Source: an uncultured Aquimarina sp.
GTDB taxonomy: Bacteria; Bacteroidota; Bacteroidia; Flavobacteriales; Flavobacteriaceae
NCBI GenBank assembly: GCA_947502885.1
Contig: CANNBP010000015.1
Location: 96,594 to 160,593, forward strand
DNA: 64,000 bases
Direction of reading: 5' to 3'
Below are positions 36,553-46,002 of the stretch, piece by piece. The position numbers and the translations under genes were made by a program. The notes beneath the pieces are model-generated. The model was not told the DNA's origin. It saw only the letters and a program-made list of their open reading frames with translations, and did no database searches. The first letter of the stretch is position 1. Every line of letters starts with the position of its first letter.

Positions 36553-38175
36553 ATGAAAAAAATCAAAAAATTGATTTATGCTTTCGCTGTATTGTTAATT
36601 TTTACAGCTTGTACCAAAGAACGCTTAAATAACGAAGTCTTTATTGATGAAACCAACCAAGACAATTTACAACGTCTTAATGATTTAATTCCAAGTGACA
36701 TCAAAGTTATTACCTTAAACGAATGGAAAGAAAGAGGAAATAAGAAAAGAAAAAACAGTATAGATGATAAATTTATTATCGCTACAGAAAACGAAAAAGA
36801 TTTTGCCGATAAAGATTTATTAAGAAAAATAATAACTGAAGCACCTATTGCCTATATTGGTAATGCTTCAAGTGATCAAATTTCAGAATTTACCGGTGCT
36901 TCATTAGATGAAAAAAGTTTATTTATAAGCTATATTGATCCTGAAAAGGGAAAAACCACAACTATTTTCCCTGTAAATCCTGAGGAAAATTTTCAAAGCA
37001 AACCTACCAAAGAAGAAAATAAAGCATTCAATAATTTTGTTATCGATTATGCTAAAAATGAATTGCACCTAACACCTAATGATCTGGATTTATTAAAGTT
37101 AGATTTAATTAACTCTAAAAACCATAATGATTCAAATGAAATTACTTCAAAACATGATAGAGTTACTTCTAAAGCAGAAGATTTCGGTTATATAAACACT
37201 GAAATCAATAACATTTATACCAAAATATTTCAAGGTAAAACAAATATTATAAGTAAAAGTGCTCCTTCATTAAGCGACTATGCTTATCAAACAATTATTA
37301 AATATAGTACTAAGAGCGATTACAAATACAAACATATTTTTAAACTAGCTCGTGGTAGAAAAAATGGGGCTCCAAGCTCTGATGAGAGATTTTTTGTCGA
37401 AACTATACATGAAGCTGGTGTAGGTGTACAAAGTTTGGCAAGACTATCCTCTGTTACTTCGAGAAGATATGGTTTAGGTTGTATGTTACGTCAATATATA
37501 TATGATGTACTTCATAAAATTGAACTGGAAAGTTATGCAGAAAAAGATATGTACCTTGAAACATACTCCCCCTCAAACGGAGGTGGAGATGGTGGAGCCA
37601 GTTATTCTGGATCTCAGAGTTTTGGATTAAAATTAAAAGCATTAAACCCTATAGATACTTTTGAATTAGCTTATAACTTTGGCCATAGCTATTCCTATTC
37701 ACTTCCAGATATAAGATTTTATGTAAATCATACCGCAAGTAACGCAAGACACTTTGAACATAATAAATTCCGTTTTGCTCAAGGTAATGCTCAGAAAATG
37801 AATTTTACATTTAATTTAGAAAAAGCGAAAAACGGAGATTTTGGAGATTTTGGAGCCGGCATAACAAAGAACACTCCCCTTCTTTCTCAAGATGACCTTT
37901 TTATAGAAAAAGGAGACTGGCCTCTATTTTTAAGATCGGCTATGCGAATAGATACTAACGTAATTTATTCAATACCTACATCAAGGCTTAGAACCTATGA
38001 TTCTAGAAAAAAGTGGTTTTATATTTCTGCCAACCTACATAAGTTTGAATGGCTTAGCGCAGAAGCTTGGCGAGTATTTTGCGGAATATCTACCCCTCCT
38101 GGCCCGCATGAGAAAAAAGATGAGACATTAAACTATTTTAACGGAATGCGATTAAATCTAAACGTCCTATTATAA
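36553..38175 (+). CDS. Large lipoprotein of unknown function
   Basis: A 540-residue lipoprotein: signal KLIYAFAVLLIFTAC with Cys near residue 20. I do not recognise the family. The N-terminal third is charged (RGNKKRKNSIDDK). The middle is mixed alpha/beta and contains a Gly/Ser-rich turn (SNGGGDGGASYSGSQS). The C-terminal part is rich in aromatic residues and looks like a beta domain. There is no HExxH, no serine-hydrolase motif and no sorting domain that I can see. It stands inside the peptide/hydroxyproline island but has its own promoter region and terminator, so a role in capturing or degrading substrate is possible but unproven. Confidence 0.7.
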   Translation: MKKIKKLIYAFAVLLIFTACTKERLNNEVFIDETNQDNLQRLNDLIPSDIKVITLNEWKERGNKKRKNSIDDKFIIATENEKDFADKDLLRKIITEAPIAYIGNASSDQISEFTGASLDEKSLFISYIDPEKGKTTTIFPVNPEENFQSKPTKEENKAFNNFVIDYAKNELHLTPNDLDLLKLDLINSKNHNDSNEITSKHDRVTSKAEDFGYINTEINNIYTKIFQGKTNIISKSAPSLSDYAYQTIIKYSTKSDYKYKHIFKLARGRKNGAPSSDERFFVETIHEAGVGVQSLARLSSVTSRRYGLGCMLRQYIYDVLHKIELESYAEKDMYLETYSPSNGGGDGGASYSGSQSFGLKLKALNPIDTFELAYNFGHSYSYSLPDIRFYVNHTASNARHFEHNKFRFAQGNAQKMNFTFNLEKAKNGDFGDFGAGITKNTPLLSQDDLFIEKGDWPLFLRSAMRIDTNVIYSIPTSRLRTYDSRKKWFYISANLHKFEWLSAEAWRVFCGISTPPGPHEKKDETLNYFNGMRLNLNVLL

Positions 38176-38188
38176 AAAGCCTTGATAC

Positions 38189-38231
38189 AAAAAAGAAGTC
38201 GATTAATTTAAAAATTAATCGACTTCTTTTT
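38189..38231. terminator. Bidirectional terminator between convergent genes
   Basis: A stem of about 20 bp with a very short loop, centred near 38210, whose arm core is AAGAAGTCGATTAATTT. A runs on the left and T runs on the right allow termination of both the lipoprotein gene and the convergent dehydratase gene. Confidence 0.85.
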
Positions 38232-38247
38232 ATCAATTTAATTACCA

Positions 38248-39312
38248 TTATCTAAGAATAAAACCTTCTTTCATTGGATCATTTGGGTCAATAATAAACG
38301 TATGCATACCTGTAATATATGCAGTTCCTTCTACTTGCGGAATTACTGCTGTATACGCTCCATAATCTTCTTCTGAAACAACAGATCCTTTAAAAACTGA
38401 GTTCGTAATACTTTCTATGGTCATAGTATTACCTATATCTAACTCTTCTCTTTTCCTATGAATAGCCATACGACCAGATACTCCAGAACCTGTAGGACAT
38501 CTATCTACCTCACCTTCTGCAAAAACACAAACATTCCTGCTATCTACCTCCTTATGCAACGCTTCTCCAATAAAAATAGTCCCGTACAAAAAACTAAGGT
38601 CTTCCTCAAAAGGATGAATAATTTCCTTATCCATATCAATAACAGAATTTTTAATATCCATTCCCGTTGTGATAAGCTTTCTATATGATTTTGAGGTAAG
38701 ATCAAAATCAAAGTTATTTTTGGCCATATCCACATAAGCGTAGAAAGCACCTCCATAGGCAAGATCATAAGTCACCTCTCCTACTCCTTCTACATTTACT
38801 TTTTTATCTAATGCTACTACAAAACTAGGAACACAATGAAAACGAACTCCTATCACCTCATCCCCTTCAACATTCACATATGAGGTAATACGACCGCATG
38901 GTGCATCGATCTTAATAATATTATCGCCTTCCTTATAATCAATCCATTTCATTTCAACTGCTAATGTCGAAATTGCAATAATAGCATGTCCGCACATAGT
39001 ACTATAGCCTTCATTATGTAAAAATATGATTCCGAAATCACCATCATCATCATTAGGAGGTAACAAAACACAACCATACATATCAGCATGTCCTCTAGGT
39101 TCAAACATCAATGCAGTTCGCAAATAATCATGATTATTCTTACAATCCCTTCGATAATCCAATACAGAATTACCTTTAAGTTCGGGAAAACCATTTACAA
39201 TAACTCTTAATGGCTCTCCTCCTGTATGCATATCAATTGTCTCAACTTGCAACCAATCTCCCTTAGGGGTATACTTTGTTTTATTTAGGATATTTTGATA
39301 TACCTTACTCAT
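38248..39312 (-). CDS. Trans-3-hydroxy-L-proline dehydratase (proline racemase family)
   Basis: A proline-racemase homologue with the first catalytic Cys (STMCGHAI) but Thr in place of the second: DRCPTGSGVSG, where epimerases have PCGTG. Cys/Thr pairs mark trans-3-hydroxyproline dehydratases, which make 1-pyrroline-2-carboxylate. Other blocks are TIDMHTGGEPLRVIV and MFEPRGHADMYGCVLLP. I start it at MSKVYQNILN (complement of 39310-39312). The longer frame adds a run of Ile that overlaps the upstream gene. Its start overlaps the stop of the pyrroline-carboxylate reductase gene by 8 bases, so the two steps of the pathway are translationally coupled. Confidence 0.9.
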   Translation of the reverse strand: MSKVYQNILNKTKYTPKGDWLQVETIDMHTGGEPLRVIVNGFPELKGNSVLDYRRDCKNNHDYLRTALMFEPRGHADMYGCVLLPPNDDDGDFGIIFLHNEGYSTMCGHAIIAISTLAVEMKWIDYKEGDNIIKIDAPCGRITSYVNVEGDEVIGVRFHCVPSFVVALDKKVNVEGVGEVTYDLAYGGAFYAYVDMAKNNFDFDLTSKSYRKLITTGMDIKNSVIDMDKEIIHPFEEDLSFLYGTIFIGEALHKEVDSRNVCVFAEGEVDRCPTGSGVSGRMAIHRKREELDIGNTMTIESITNSVFKGSVVSEEDYGAYTAVIPQVEGTAYITGMHTFIIDPNDPMKEGFILR

Positions 39313-40264
39313 TCGTATATTTATTATAATAATAAGTCGCTGCTGCCAAATCTTCAAGGGCATGTCCTACAGATTTAAAAAAGGTAATCTCTTGATCATT
39401 TTTTCTTCCTTTTTTAGATCCAGAGCAAAGTTCAAATAAATCCGCTTGTATATCTTCCTCTTTTAAAACTCCTTCTTTTAATGGCAAAACAATATCTCCA
39501 CTTTCTTTAAGCCCTCCTTGATAGGTGTCTATATACACAGAAGAGCGAATAACACAATCATTATCTGCTTCTCGAGTATCCTTTTTATATGCTCCTACCA
39601 AATCCAAATGCTGTCCTTCTTGAAGATACTCCCCTAAAACCAATGGAGTTCTAGACAAGGTAGCACATGAAATGATATCAACGTTCTTAATTTTTTCTTC
39701 AATAGTTTCTACCGCTTCAATTTTAAAATCTTCATTTTTTAATTTTTCAACAATTATTTGTGCCTTCTCAAAATTCCTACCCCAAACATATACTTGTTTG
39801 ATAGGTCTCACACTAGCATGAGCTTTGATTAAATTTACAGAAAGTGCCCCCGTACCTATCATCAGTAACGACGAAGCATTAGTCCTTGATAAATAAGATG
39901 AAGCCAGAGCCGATGCAGAAGCTGTTCTTTTAACCGTTAAACTTTTGGCTTCCATGATCGCCTTTATACTTCCTTTAACAGCATCAAGGTATAGATATGT
40001 ACCTTGTATCGATGGTAAATCATATTGTCCATTTTCTGGGCTCACCGTTACAATCTTCACCCCTGCCTCTTGACCAGGATTCCAAGCTGGCATTAATAAC
40101 AAAGTTGAATCTTCTTTAACTACCGGATTAGGAAAATCATGATGATGCCGCATTGGGACAAGTATCGAATCTGAAGAAAATTTATTTTTAAGTTCTGTTA
40201 TGAGCTCAACAAAATCCGTGTTATTCTCAATAAAATCAGTATCTATTTGTTGTATTATATCCAT
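39305..40264 (-). CDS. 1-pyrroline-2-carboxylate reductase (ornithine cyclodeaminase/mu-crystallin family)
   Basis: A 319-residue protein of the OCD/mu-crystallin family. The Rossmann motif is MIGTGALSVNLIKAHA, and substrate-binding features include VPMRHHHDFPNPVVKED, MPAWNPGQEAGVKIVTV and LDAVKGSIKAIMEAKSLTVK with RTASASALASSYL. Next to trans-3-hydroxyproline dehydratase the natural activity is NAD(P)H reduction of 1-pyrroline-2-carboxylate to L-proline. I use the ATG at 40264 (MDIIQQIDTD) rather than the ORF start at 40300, because the twelve extra residues look unlike the family. Confidence 0.88.
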   Translation of the reverse strand: MDIIQQIDTDFIENNTDFVELITELKNKFSSDSILVPMRHHHDFPNPVVKEDSTLLLMPAWNPGQEAGVKIVTVSPENGQYDLPSIQGTYLYLDAVKGSIKAIMEAKSLTVKRTASASALASSYLSRTNASSLLMIGTGALSVNLIKAHASVRPIKQVYVWGRNFEKAQIIVEKLKNEDFKIEAVETIEEKIKNVDIISCATLSRTPLVLGEYLQEGQHLDLVGAYKKDTREADNDCVIRSSVYIDTYQGGLKESGDIVLPLKEGVLKEEDIQADLFELCSGSKKGRKNDQEITFFKSVGHALEDLAAATYYYNKYTNE

Positions 40265-40401
40265 AGCATAAAAGTAATCAAATCTGATTTCACAATACAA
40301 TTCTACTCTTTTTGCATCAAAATCATATCACCCTTAGATAATATAGTATCACCTAATAAAGGTGTCTTAAACTACCTTTAGAACCTTAAAAATCATATGC
40401 T

Positions 40402-41766
40402 ATGAAGCAAACAAAGTACATTTTCATTTTATTATTAACGATTCTTTCTATTACATCTTGTAAAGACTCTAAACAAAAACAAACAGACGAAGGTTCTAAA
40501 ACTTCTATAGAAAACGTTAGTTTTCTAGAAAAAATTAAGAATATATTTCCTGATGCCGAAATAACATTATTAGAAAATAGCGATCATTTTTCTGAAGTTT
40601 ATCAAATGATATTAAAACAGCCGTTAGACCATAATAATCCGGCTGCAGGAACTTTTGATCACTATGTATACTTATCTCATTCAGATTACAATAAGCCAAC
40701 AGTATTGGTTACCGAAGGTTATCAAGCAAAGCAGAAGACTTACGAATTAAGTAAACTGTTAAAATCTAATCAAGTAATTGTAGAGTATCGTTTCTATGGC
40801 AAATCAAGACCAGAACCAATGCCATGGCAATACCTTAGAAATGATCAAGCCATTGAAGACTATCACCAATTGGTTACGAAATTAAAATCTATTTATACCA
40901 AAAAGTGGCTTTCTACTGGTATTAGTAAAGGTGGTGAAACCGTTTTGATTTATAAATCAAAATATCCTACAGACATCGATGTTGCCGTGCCATATGTAGC
41001 ACCACTGATTAACACCCAAGAAGATATTAGAACCGAACAACATATTAATAGTATTGGCACTAAAGAATGTCGTGCAAAAGTCACAAAATTTCAACGCTTA
41101 TTATTATCCAATAGAAAAGCGTTATTATCTGAGATAAGCAAGTATTCTGAAGAAAACAAAGTAAGCTTTACCGAAGTTTCTAAAGAAGAAGCATTGGAAT
41201 ATGCTGCTTTAGAGTTTCCATTCTCATTTTGGCAATGGGGAGGCAAATGTGATGAAATCCCAGGAGAAAATGCATCCCCAGAAGAACTTTTTAAATTCAT
41301 GGACGATCTTGTTGGTATTGATTTTTATAGTGACAAAACATATCACAAACTTCTTCCTTCTTATTATCAGCATATGATAGAATTAGGGTACTATGGTTTT
41401 GATACAACCCCTGTAAAAGACCTTATCAAAATTGTTCTTGAACCAACCAACAAAAGATTTGCTCCTAAAGATGTAGACTTAACCTACAACCCAAACTATA
41501 TTAAAAAAGTAAGGAATTATATAGAAAATAAAGGAGACAACATATTATTCATCAATGGAGAATATGATACTTGGGGAGCATGTGCCCCTACACCAAAAGA
41601 AAATGTTGATGCTTTAAAAATGGTCTTAAAAGGAGGAAGTCACAAAACACGTATTGAAAACTTCTCAGAAGAAGATCAACAAAAGATTTATAACACATTA
41701 CAAAAATGGTTAGGCAAAGATGTAGAATTATTTCCTATAGAAACTACCAAGCCAACTTCTAAGTAA
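40402..41766 (+). CDS. S37-type tripeptidyl aminopeptidase (PS-10-like), lipoprotein
   Basis: A 454-residue alpha/beta-hydrolase-fold serine peptidase with a lipoprotein signal (FILLLTILSITSCKD, Cys ~20). The nucleophile elbow is GISKGGE (near residue 175), preceded by VEYRFYGKSRPEPMPWQYLR, typical of the S28/S37 group. The late Asp and His are plausible in GEYDTWGACAPTP and GGSHKTRI. Streptomyces-type S37 enzymes release tripeptides from N-termini, so this is a good partner for Xaa-Pro peptidases in using collagen-like peptides. It is divergent from the 3-hydroxyproline genes (gap 137 bases). Confidence 0.85.
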   Translation: MKQTKYIFILLLTILSITSCKDSKQKQTDEGSKTSIENVSFLEKIKNIFPDAEITLLENSDHFSEVYQMILKQPLDHNNPAAGTFDHYVYLSHSDYNKPTVLVTEGYQAKQKTYELSKLLKSNQVIVEYRFYGKSRPEPMPWQYLRNDQAIEDYHQLVTKLKSIYTKKWLSTGISKGGETVLIYKSKYPTDIDVAVPYVAPLINTQEDIRTEQHINSIGTKECRAKVTKFQRLLLSNRKALLSEISKYSEENKVSFTEVSKEEALEYAALEFPFSFWQWGGKCDEIPGENASPEELFKFMDDLVGIDFYSDKTYHKLLPSYYQHMIELGYYGFDTTPVKDLIKIVLEPTNKRFAPKDVDLTYNPNYIKKVRNYIENKGDNILFINGEYDTWGACAPTPKENVDALKMVLKGGSHKTRIENFSEEDQQKIYNTLQKWLGKDVELFPIETTKPTSK

Positions 41767-41786
41767 ACCATTCTTCTAAATTTATT

Positions 41787-41834
41787 AAAATAGAAATTCC
41801 CTAGTATTTTAAAATACTAGGGAATTTCTATTTT
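41787..41834. terminator. 24-bp perfect stem terminator
   Basis: A 48-base perfect palindrome centred at 41810/41811; the core of each arm is ATTCCCTAGTATTTT and its complement. It lies 20 bases after the S37 peptidase gene and 108 bases from the convergent AraC gene's stop, and can serve both strands. Confidence 0.85.
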
Positions 41835-41942
41835 AAAATACACCAATACAAATGTACTAAAAGCAAATTCTTTATTAAAACATAATAAACCAACAAGCTT
41901 TCGGTCAAGTAAAATGAAGTACTATTCTACTCTACATAGATT

Positions 41943-42788
41943 TTACTCTTTTCTATAGTCCGAAGGTGTTACCCCTTTTATCTCTTTAAACTTTCTGTTA
42001 AAGTTAGAAATATTATTAAACCCACATTTATACGAAATTTCTTTAATTGATACTTCTTTATTTTTTGAAAGTAACTTACACGCATTTTCAATTCGAATCT
42101 CTATTAAAAATTGAAAAAATGTTTTATTCGTACGGTTTTTGAAATATCGACAAAACGCATTTCTACTCATATGTACTATATTCGCCACTTCTTCTAATGA
42201 AATATTATTGTTATAATTTTTCATTACATATTCAAAAACATCACTTATCCGTTTACCTTCATTCTCTGTATATTTCTTCTTATTAATAAAAGAAGATAGT
42301 TTTTTCTTCTTTGCATTTGACAAATGCATAAGAATACCAATAAAGCTGTTAAACCTATTAAGTTTGGTTTGATCTTTAAGCTCTAACATTTGCTTTCTTA
42401 GACGTTTTCTCTTTGACTGTACCCTAAATCCATTTTCTGAAGAAAGGAAAAAAGAATCTATCTCATCAAACTCAGGAAGGTCAAAAAAGTTTGCCCCAAA
42501 CGAATCTCTCTTAAAAAAAAGAGAAATCATGAATGAAGGAACTTTTGAGTCTGCAGCACTATCACTTCTAAAAACATGAGGTATATTACTACCAATAACA
42601 ATAACATCACCCGCAGAAAAAGAATTAATAGTATCTCCTACAATTAATGTCCCTTCGCCATGCTCAATTAAGCTAATTTGTATTTCTTCATGTTGATGCA
42701 GTTTATCGTAAAACACAAGTTCATGATCTTCCTGATATATTAAGGAATCTTCAACAGATTTGGGAACCTTGAACGGAAACACTTTCAT
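41943..42788 (-). CDS. AraC-family transcriptional regulator
   Basis: A 281-residue activator. The N-terminal part is a cupin-like sensor (LHQHEEIQISLIEHGEGTLI, then VGDTINSFSAGDVIVIGSNI and PHVFRSD). The C-terminal ~100 residues hold two helix-turn-helix units (ISLEEVANIVHMSRNAFCRY, then VSIKEISYKCGFNNISNFNR with a GVTPSDYRK end). Its position at the end of the peptide/hydroxyproline island makes it the likely regulator of that island. The ligand is not known. Confidence 0.92.
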   Translation of the reverse strand: MKVFPFKVPKSVEDSLIYQEDHELVFYDKLHQHEEIQISLIEHGEGTLIVGDTINSFSAGDVIVIGSNIPHVFRSDSAADSKVPSFMISLFFKRDSFGANFFDLPEFDEIDSFFLSSENGFRVQSKRKRLRKQMLELKDQTKLNRFNSFIGILMHLSNAKKKKLSSFINKKKYTENEGKRISDVFEYVMKNYNNNISLEEVANIVHMSRNAFCRYFKNRTNKTFFQFLIEIRIENACKLLSKNKEVSIKEISYKCGFNNISNFNRKFKEIKGVTPSDYRKE

Positions 42789-43330
42789 AATACGATAATT
42801 TATTACAATTCAATATTAATCAAATAATTAACATAATACCTTAAAAAAGACAAAAAAACATCATATTAAGTTAATAAGATATTAATTATGTGTGCTTCTA
42901 CGTGAGTATAACAAATATAAAAAATAAACCCATAAATCCACCGAAATATCGTTTTACTTAAAATTGATTTATTCACTGTTTAACTTTCTATTCCTTTTTT
43001 GTTAAAAAAAAGCTTCACTCCAAACCCTTAATTACAGTTTTTTAAACATTAATTTACTTAAACCTCATATCCCATAAAGAAGATTAAAAAAGGCTAAATT
43101 TTGCCTGTACAATGCTTTTCACATATTGAGGTAAAATGCGTAAATCAATGCTCTTAACTAATTGAAATTATGTTATACAATTCTTACATAAAATTACTGT
43201 AAATTAAATTGAATTATTTTCGGTTCAAGTAAAAAAGAAAATTCAGAAATAGGTATTATATATAAAGCTGTAGCTATGTCGTACGAAAATACTTACAAAA
43301 CTTTTAAAAAGTAAATAAAAAAAGAGTTAT
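42789..43330. other. Non-coding region upstream of the AraC gene
   Basis: 542 AT-rich bases holding the AraC promoter. A short frame ending at 43314 (GSSKKENSEIGIIYKA, then VAMSYENTYKTFKK) looks faintly coding but has no start and no relative I recognise. Bases 43318-43332 are the left arm of the split tRNA terminator. Confidence 0.4.
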
Positions 43331-43339
43331 CAAAAATGA
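43331..43339. repeat. Left copy of 9-bp target-site duplication
   Basis: CAAAAATGA directly abuts the left inverted repeat of the composite element. The identical 9 bases occur at 46003-46011 directly after the right inverted repeat. Confidence 0.85.
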
Positions 43340-43560
43340 GAGGCTACTGAAAAAGTCTAATTTATTATAAAAAGAAGAGTAGAATTCACTAAACTCTGCT
43401 CCTCTTCTAATTTTCAGTTACACTAATCCAACAACAAACATTACAGTTAAGTGAATACAGTTTTCTTTATGACTTAATAGTTCCTCAAGAAAATTTATTG
43501 TGAAAAATCAAAAATTTAATAGACTTTAGTTTTATCTACGAAGAACTGTTAACTACAAGC
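43340..43560 (+). mobile_element. Left IS1182-family remnant
   Basis: The first ~220 bp of the IS survive. The terminal repeat is followed by a transposase start region reading FSLYDLIVPQENLL, a TGA stop, then KIKNLIDFSFIYEELL before homology to the right copy ends. This is the N-terminal region typical of IS1182-family transposases in Bacteroidota. The right part of this copy, including its inner end, is not recognisable. Confidence 0.8.
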
Positions 43561-43977
43561 TAAACCATAACAACGATGGAATATTTACCTAACGTTAGAT
43601 TTTAAAACAAAAACTACAATGCCGCAATCCATATGGTGACAACTTTGACCGTTCAATCAAACGAAAAAGTGTAAGTTATGGTAAATGAATCAATTGAAGA
43701 TTTTAAGAGAGAGAAAAAAAAAGAAAAAAAACGGTATTGAATTGTTCTTATACATGTACTGATCATGTATCCTAAATTTAGAAAATGTTTCTTATGATGA
43801 GCTCCTATTTCAAAAGCATGGTGGATCAGTTACCTACAGAGGTGAAGAATTAAACCCGGGCGAGTGATATATTTTATTTCTTCTAAGGCATATTTTGAAG
43901 CTTTTTGCTTAATTTGCATAATTTTGTATAATTTTGCAAAAAAATTTTATTGATATAATTTTCAGACAAGAAGAAAT
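43561..43977. other. Degenerate sequence between the left IS remnant and the cargo gene
   Basis: No intact gene. One short frame near 43777-43869 reads LENVSYDELLFQKHGGSVTY and RGEELNPGE before a TGA. It looks like the C-terminal tail of an unidentified protein, perhaps a former neighbour of the cargo gene in its donor. The last 100 bases are very AT-rich and should hold the cargo gene's promoter. Confidence 0.4.
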
Positions 43978-44955
43978 ATGATAGAAACAAATAGTACAAC
44001 TACAGATTGGAGGCATACCGTTATGCCAGCCGTGTTTACATGGCTGAAAGAATTAAAATCCGGTGCCATTGAAATTGACCTTGATGCAACACAAAAATAC
44101 GCTGCAGGTGTTTTAAAAGCTCAGGGAAAAGGAGGAAGCAGAATGGGCGGTCTTGTCGGCTCTGGTACTCTGGGTGAGAATAGCTACCTAAGCTCTGAGC
44201 AGCGCGTTTCTTTACTTAAAGCCCTTTCTGACGTTGCTAAAGACTACAATGTCCCATTGATCAGTGGAGCTGCGGCAGAAACTAAGGAAGAGCTTGCCAA
44301 AATCGTTGAAGAACTTGCAACGGTTGGAGTGGATACAGTCATGGTCATGCCACCAAAAACTAAGATGGTTCCTTCTGAGGAAGAAATGTATGCGTACTAT
44401 GAGCTTTCAGAAGCAACTGCAAAAGATGTAGGCGTAACAATTATGCCTTATAACAATCCTGATGCAGCCGGTTATCATTCACTCTCAACTGATCTTCTTA
44501 AAAGACTTGCTGTTCTCCCTAAAGTAACTGCTCTTAAAATATCGACTATAGATGTTTCAATTATTGAAACTCTGATGTTAGAGAACAGAGATTTAAAAGT
44601 TTTAGCAGGTGTCGACACAGTCACTGTACATGCAGGACTTGCTGGAGCATACGGTGGAATTACAGGTGTAGGTTGTATCTTCCCAAAAGCTAGTGTTACT
44701 ATGCAGGAGTATGTTACAAATGGAGAATGGGCTGAGGCAAACAAAATTTCTCAGGCTTTAAATTCCATTTCGTACCTGGATGCTCAGCCATTGCTTATGG
44801 AATATCTTAAGTTTGCTTTTGGAATTCATCATAATGATGCCGCTGGAGGACTTCGTACCTTTGGTAACAAATTAACTCAACAGCAAATTGATGATGTCCG
44901 TGCAAGATATATTCTGGCAAAAGAAAGACTTGAACTTCTGGACTTAATAGACTGA
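43978..44955 (+). CDS. DHDPS/NAL-superfamily lyase, possible hydroxyproline-pathway deaminase
   Basis: An intact 325-residue (beta/alpha)8 enzyme of the dihydrodipicolinate synthase family. Visible features are VGSGTLGENSYLSSEQRVSL (substrate carboxylate loop, GTLGE for GTTGE), VMVMPPKTK, MPYNNPDAAGYHS (catalytic Tyr) and VTALKISTIDVSI (Schiff-base Lys). The C-terminus (FGIHHNDAAGGLRTFGNKLT) differs strongly from the pseudogene at 27601, so it is a distant paralogue and not a copy. A hand count of 44041-44220 gives about 45% G+C, above short samples of nearby genes (38-40%), hinting at transfer. It lies alone between IS remnants. Possible activities are 1-pyrroline-4-hydroxy-2-carboxylate deaminase or another lyase; context favours the former. 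Confidence 0.85.
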   Translation: MIETNSTTTDWRHTVMPAVFTWLKELKSGAIEIDLDATQKYAAGVLKAQGKGGSRMGGLVGSGTLGENSYLSSEQRVSLLKALSDVAKDYNVPLISGAAAETKEELAKIVEELATVGVDTVMVMPPKTKMVPSEEEMYAYYELSEATAKDVGVTIMPYNNPDAAGYHSLSTDLLKRLAVLPKVTALKISTIDVSIIETLMLENRDLKVLAGVDTVTVHAGLAGAYGGITGVGCIFPKASVTMQEYVTNGEWAEANKISQALNSISYLDAQPLLMEYLKFAFGIHHNDAAGGLRTFGNKLTQQQIDDVRARYILAKERLELLDLID

Positions 44956-44994
44956 TCCTTTTAAATATTGAAAAAGAGAAAGCTCCATTTTTAA

Positions 44995-46002
44995 GGGGCT
45001 ACTGAAAAAGTCTAAATTTATTATAACAAGAGGAGTAGAATTTAGTAAATTCTGCTCCTCTTTTGTGTTTTAAGTTCTACTAATCCAACAACAAACATTA
45101 CAATTTAGTGAATATAGTTTTCTTTACCACTAATCATTCCTCAGGAAAATTTATTGCGAAAAATCAAAGATTTAATAGACTTTAGTTTTATCTATGAAGC
45201 ACTGTTAGACAAATATTCGATAGATCAAAGCAGAACAGCAGAATGTCCATTAAAACTTTTCAAGTACTTATTATTAAAAGTGATTTACACTTTATCAGGT
45301 GTTGATACACTGGAACGTTCTAGGCATGATATCTCTTTTAAGTATTTTTCAGAAATATCCCTTAATAAAATTTCGTTGACAAACACCTTAAAGATATCAA
45401 GAAGATTGGAAAGATAAAATGCCAATTAAAAATGACAGTACTGATTTAGAGAAAGAGATTTCCTAATAGTAAAGAATTAGCAACCCTACTTGAAACTTCT
45501 CCAATTATTAGTTAAGCCCCTTCAATAAAAAAACTAAATCTTTTAAAAGAATCTATCGATGATATTAAGCACCATACACAGGAAGTTGTTTCTAAAGATA
45601 TGGATGCTAAAACAGAACATAAATCAACAGATAGGTTTGTTTTCCTAGAAGAACATATAACCATAAGAAAAGTAATTCAAGGAAAGAAGAATGTTAGTAA
45701 AAAAATCAAGTAACTACCTATTATTTTGATGCAGAAAAATGTTCATGGTTATGAGTCCACACGTATGGTATTGAAAATATGCAAATGCAAAGAGCTTTGA
45801 CCATTTTTACACTAAATTTTAAAATTTAGCTAGAGAGAATAGTCTCAAAAACAACCTCCTCAAAAAAGCAACAAACAAAACCAGTTAAGCTGTTTTAAAG
45901 CCTCAAAAATTATTGAAATCAAAAAAGAGATTCAACATTTGTATGTTAAATCTCTTTTAAAAGGTCTTGTTTAGAGAATGAAGCTACTTTTTCAGTAGTC
46001 TC
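44995..46002 (+). mobile_element. Right IS1182-family remnant
   Basis: A 1008-bp decayed copy with both ends present: GGGGCTACTGAAAAAGT at 44995-45011 and the inverted end at 45986-46002. This is shorter than a normal IS1182-type element, so internal deletions are likely. Beyond the N-terminal ORF, scattered frames with many stops remain. One near 45756-45820 reads HTYGIENMQMQRALTIFTLN, resembling the C-terminal end of the same transposase family. Confidence 0.82.
45154..45417 (+). pseudogene. N-terminal fragment of IS1182-family transposase
   Basis: An 87-codon frame reading RKIKDLIDFSFIYEALLDKY, CPLKLFKYLLLKVIYTLSGV and ERSRHDISFKYFSEISLNK, which is the conserved N-terminal DUF772-like region of IS1182 transposases. 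It then runs into a stop within a few dozen codons. The DDE catalytic region is not intact anywhere in this copy. Confidence 0.85.

Larger units (their letters stand above)
43340..46002. mobile_element. Composite transposon: two decayed IS1182-type copies around a DHDPS-family gene
   Basis: The outer ends are inverted repeats: GAGGCTACTGAAAAAGT at 43340-43356 and, read inward from the right, GAGACTACTGAAAAAGT (45986-46002), 16 of 17 matching. The 9-bp duplication CAAAAATGA flanks the unit exactly. The left IS remnant and the right IS remnant are direct repeats of each other over about 220 bp. Between them lies one intact gene (43978-44955). The flanks rejoin into a perfect tRNA-terminator hairpin when the unit plus one duplication copy is removed. 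Both transposase genes are dead, so the unit is now immobile unless helped in trans. Confidence 0.85.

Noticed and set aside
43200..43314. Frame ending in MSYENTYKTFKK upstream of the transposon as a small gene
   Set aside because: No proper start codon and no recognisable family; could be chance in AT-rich DNA.
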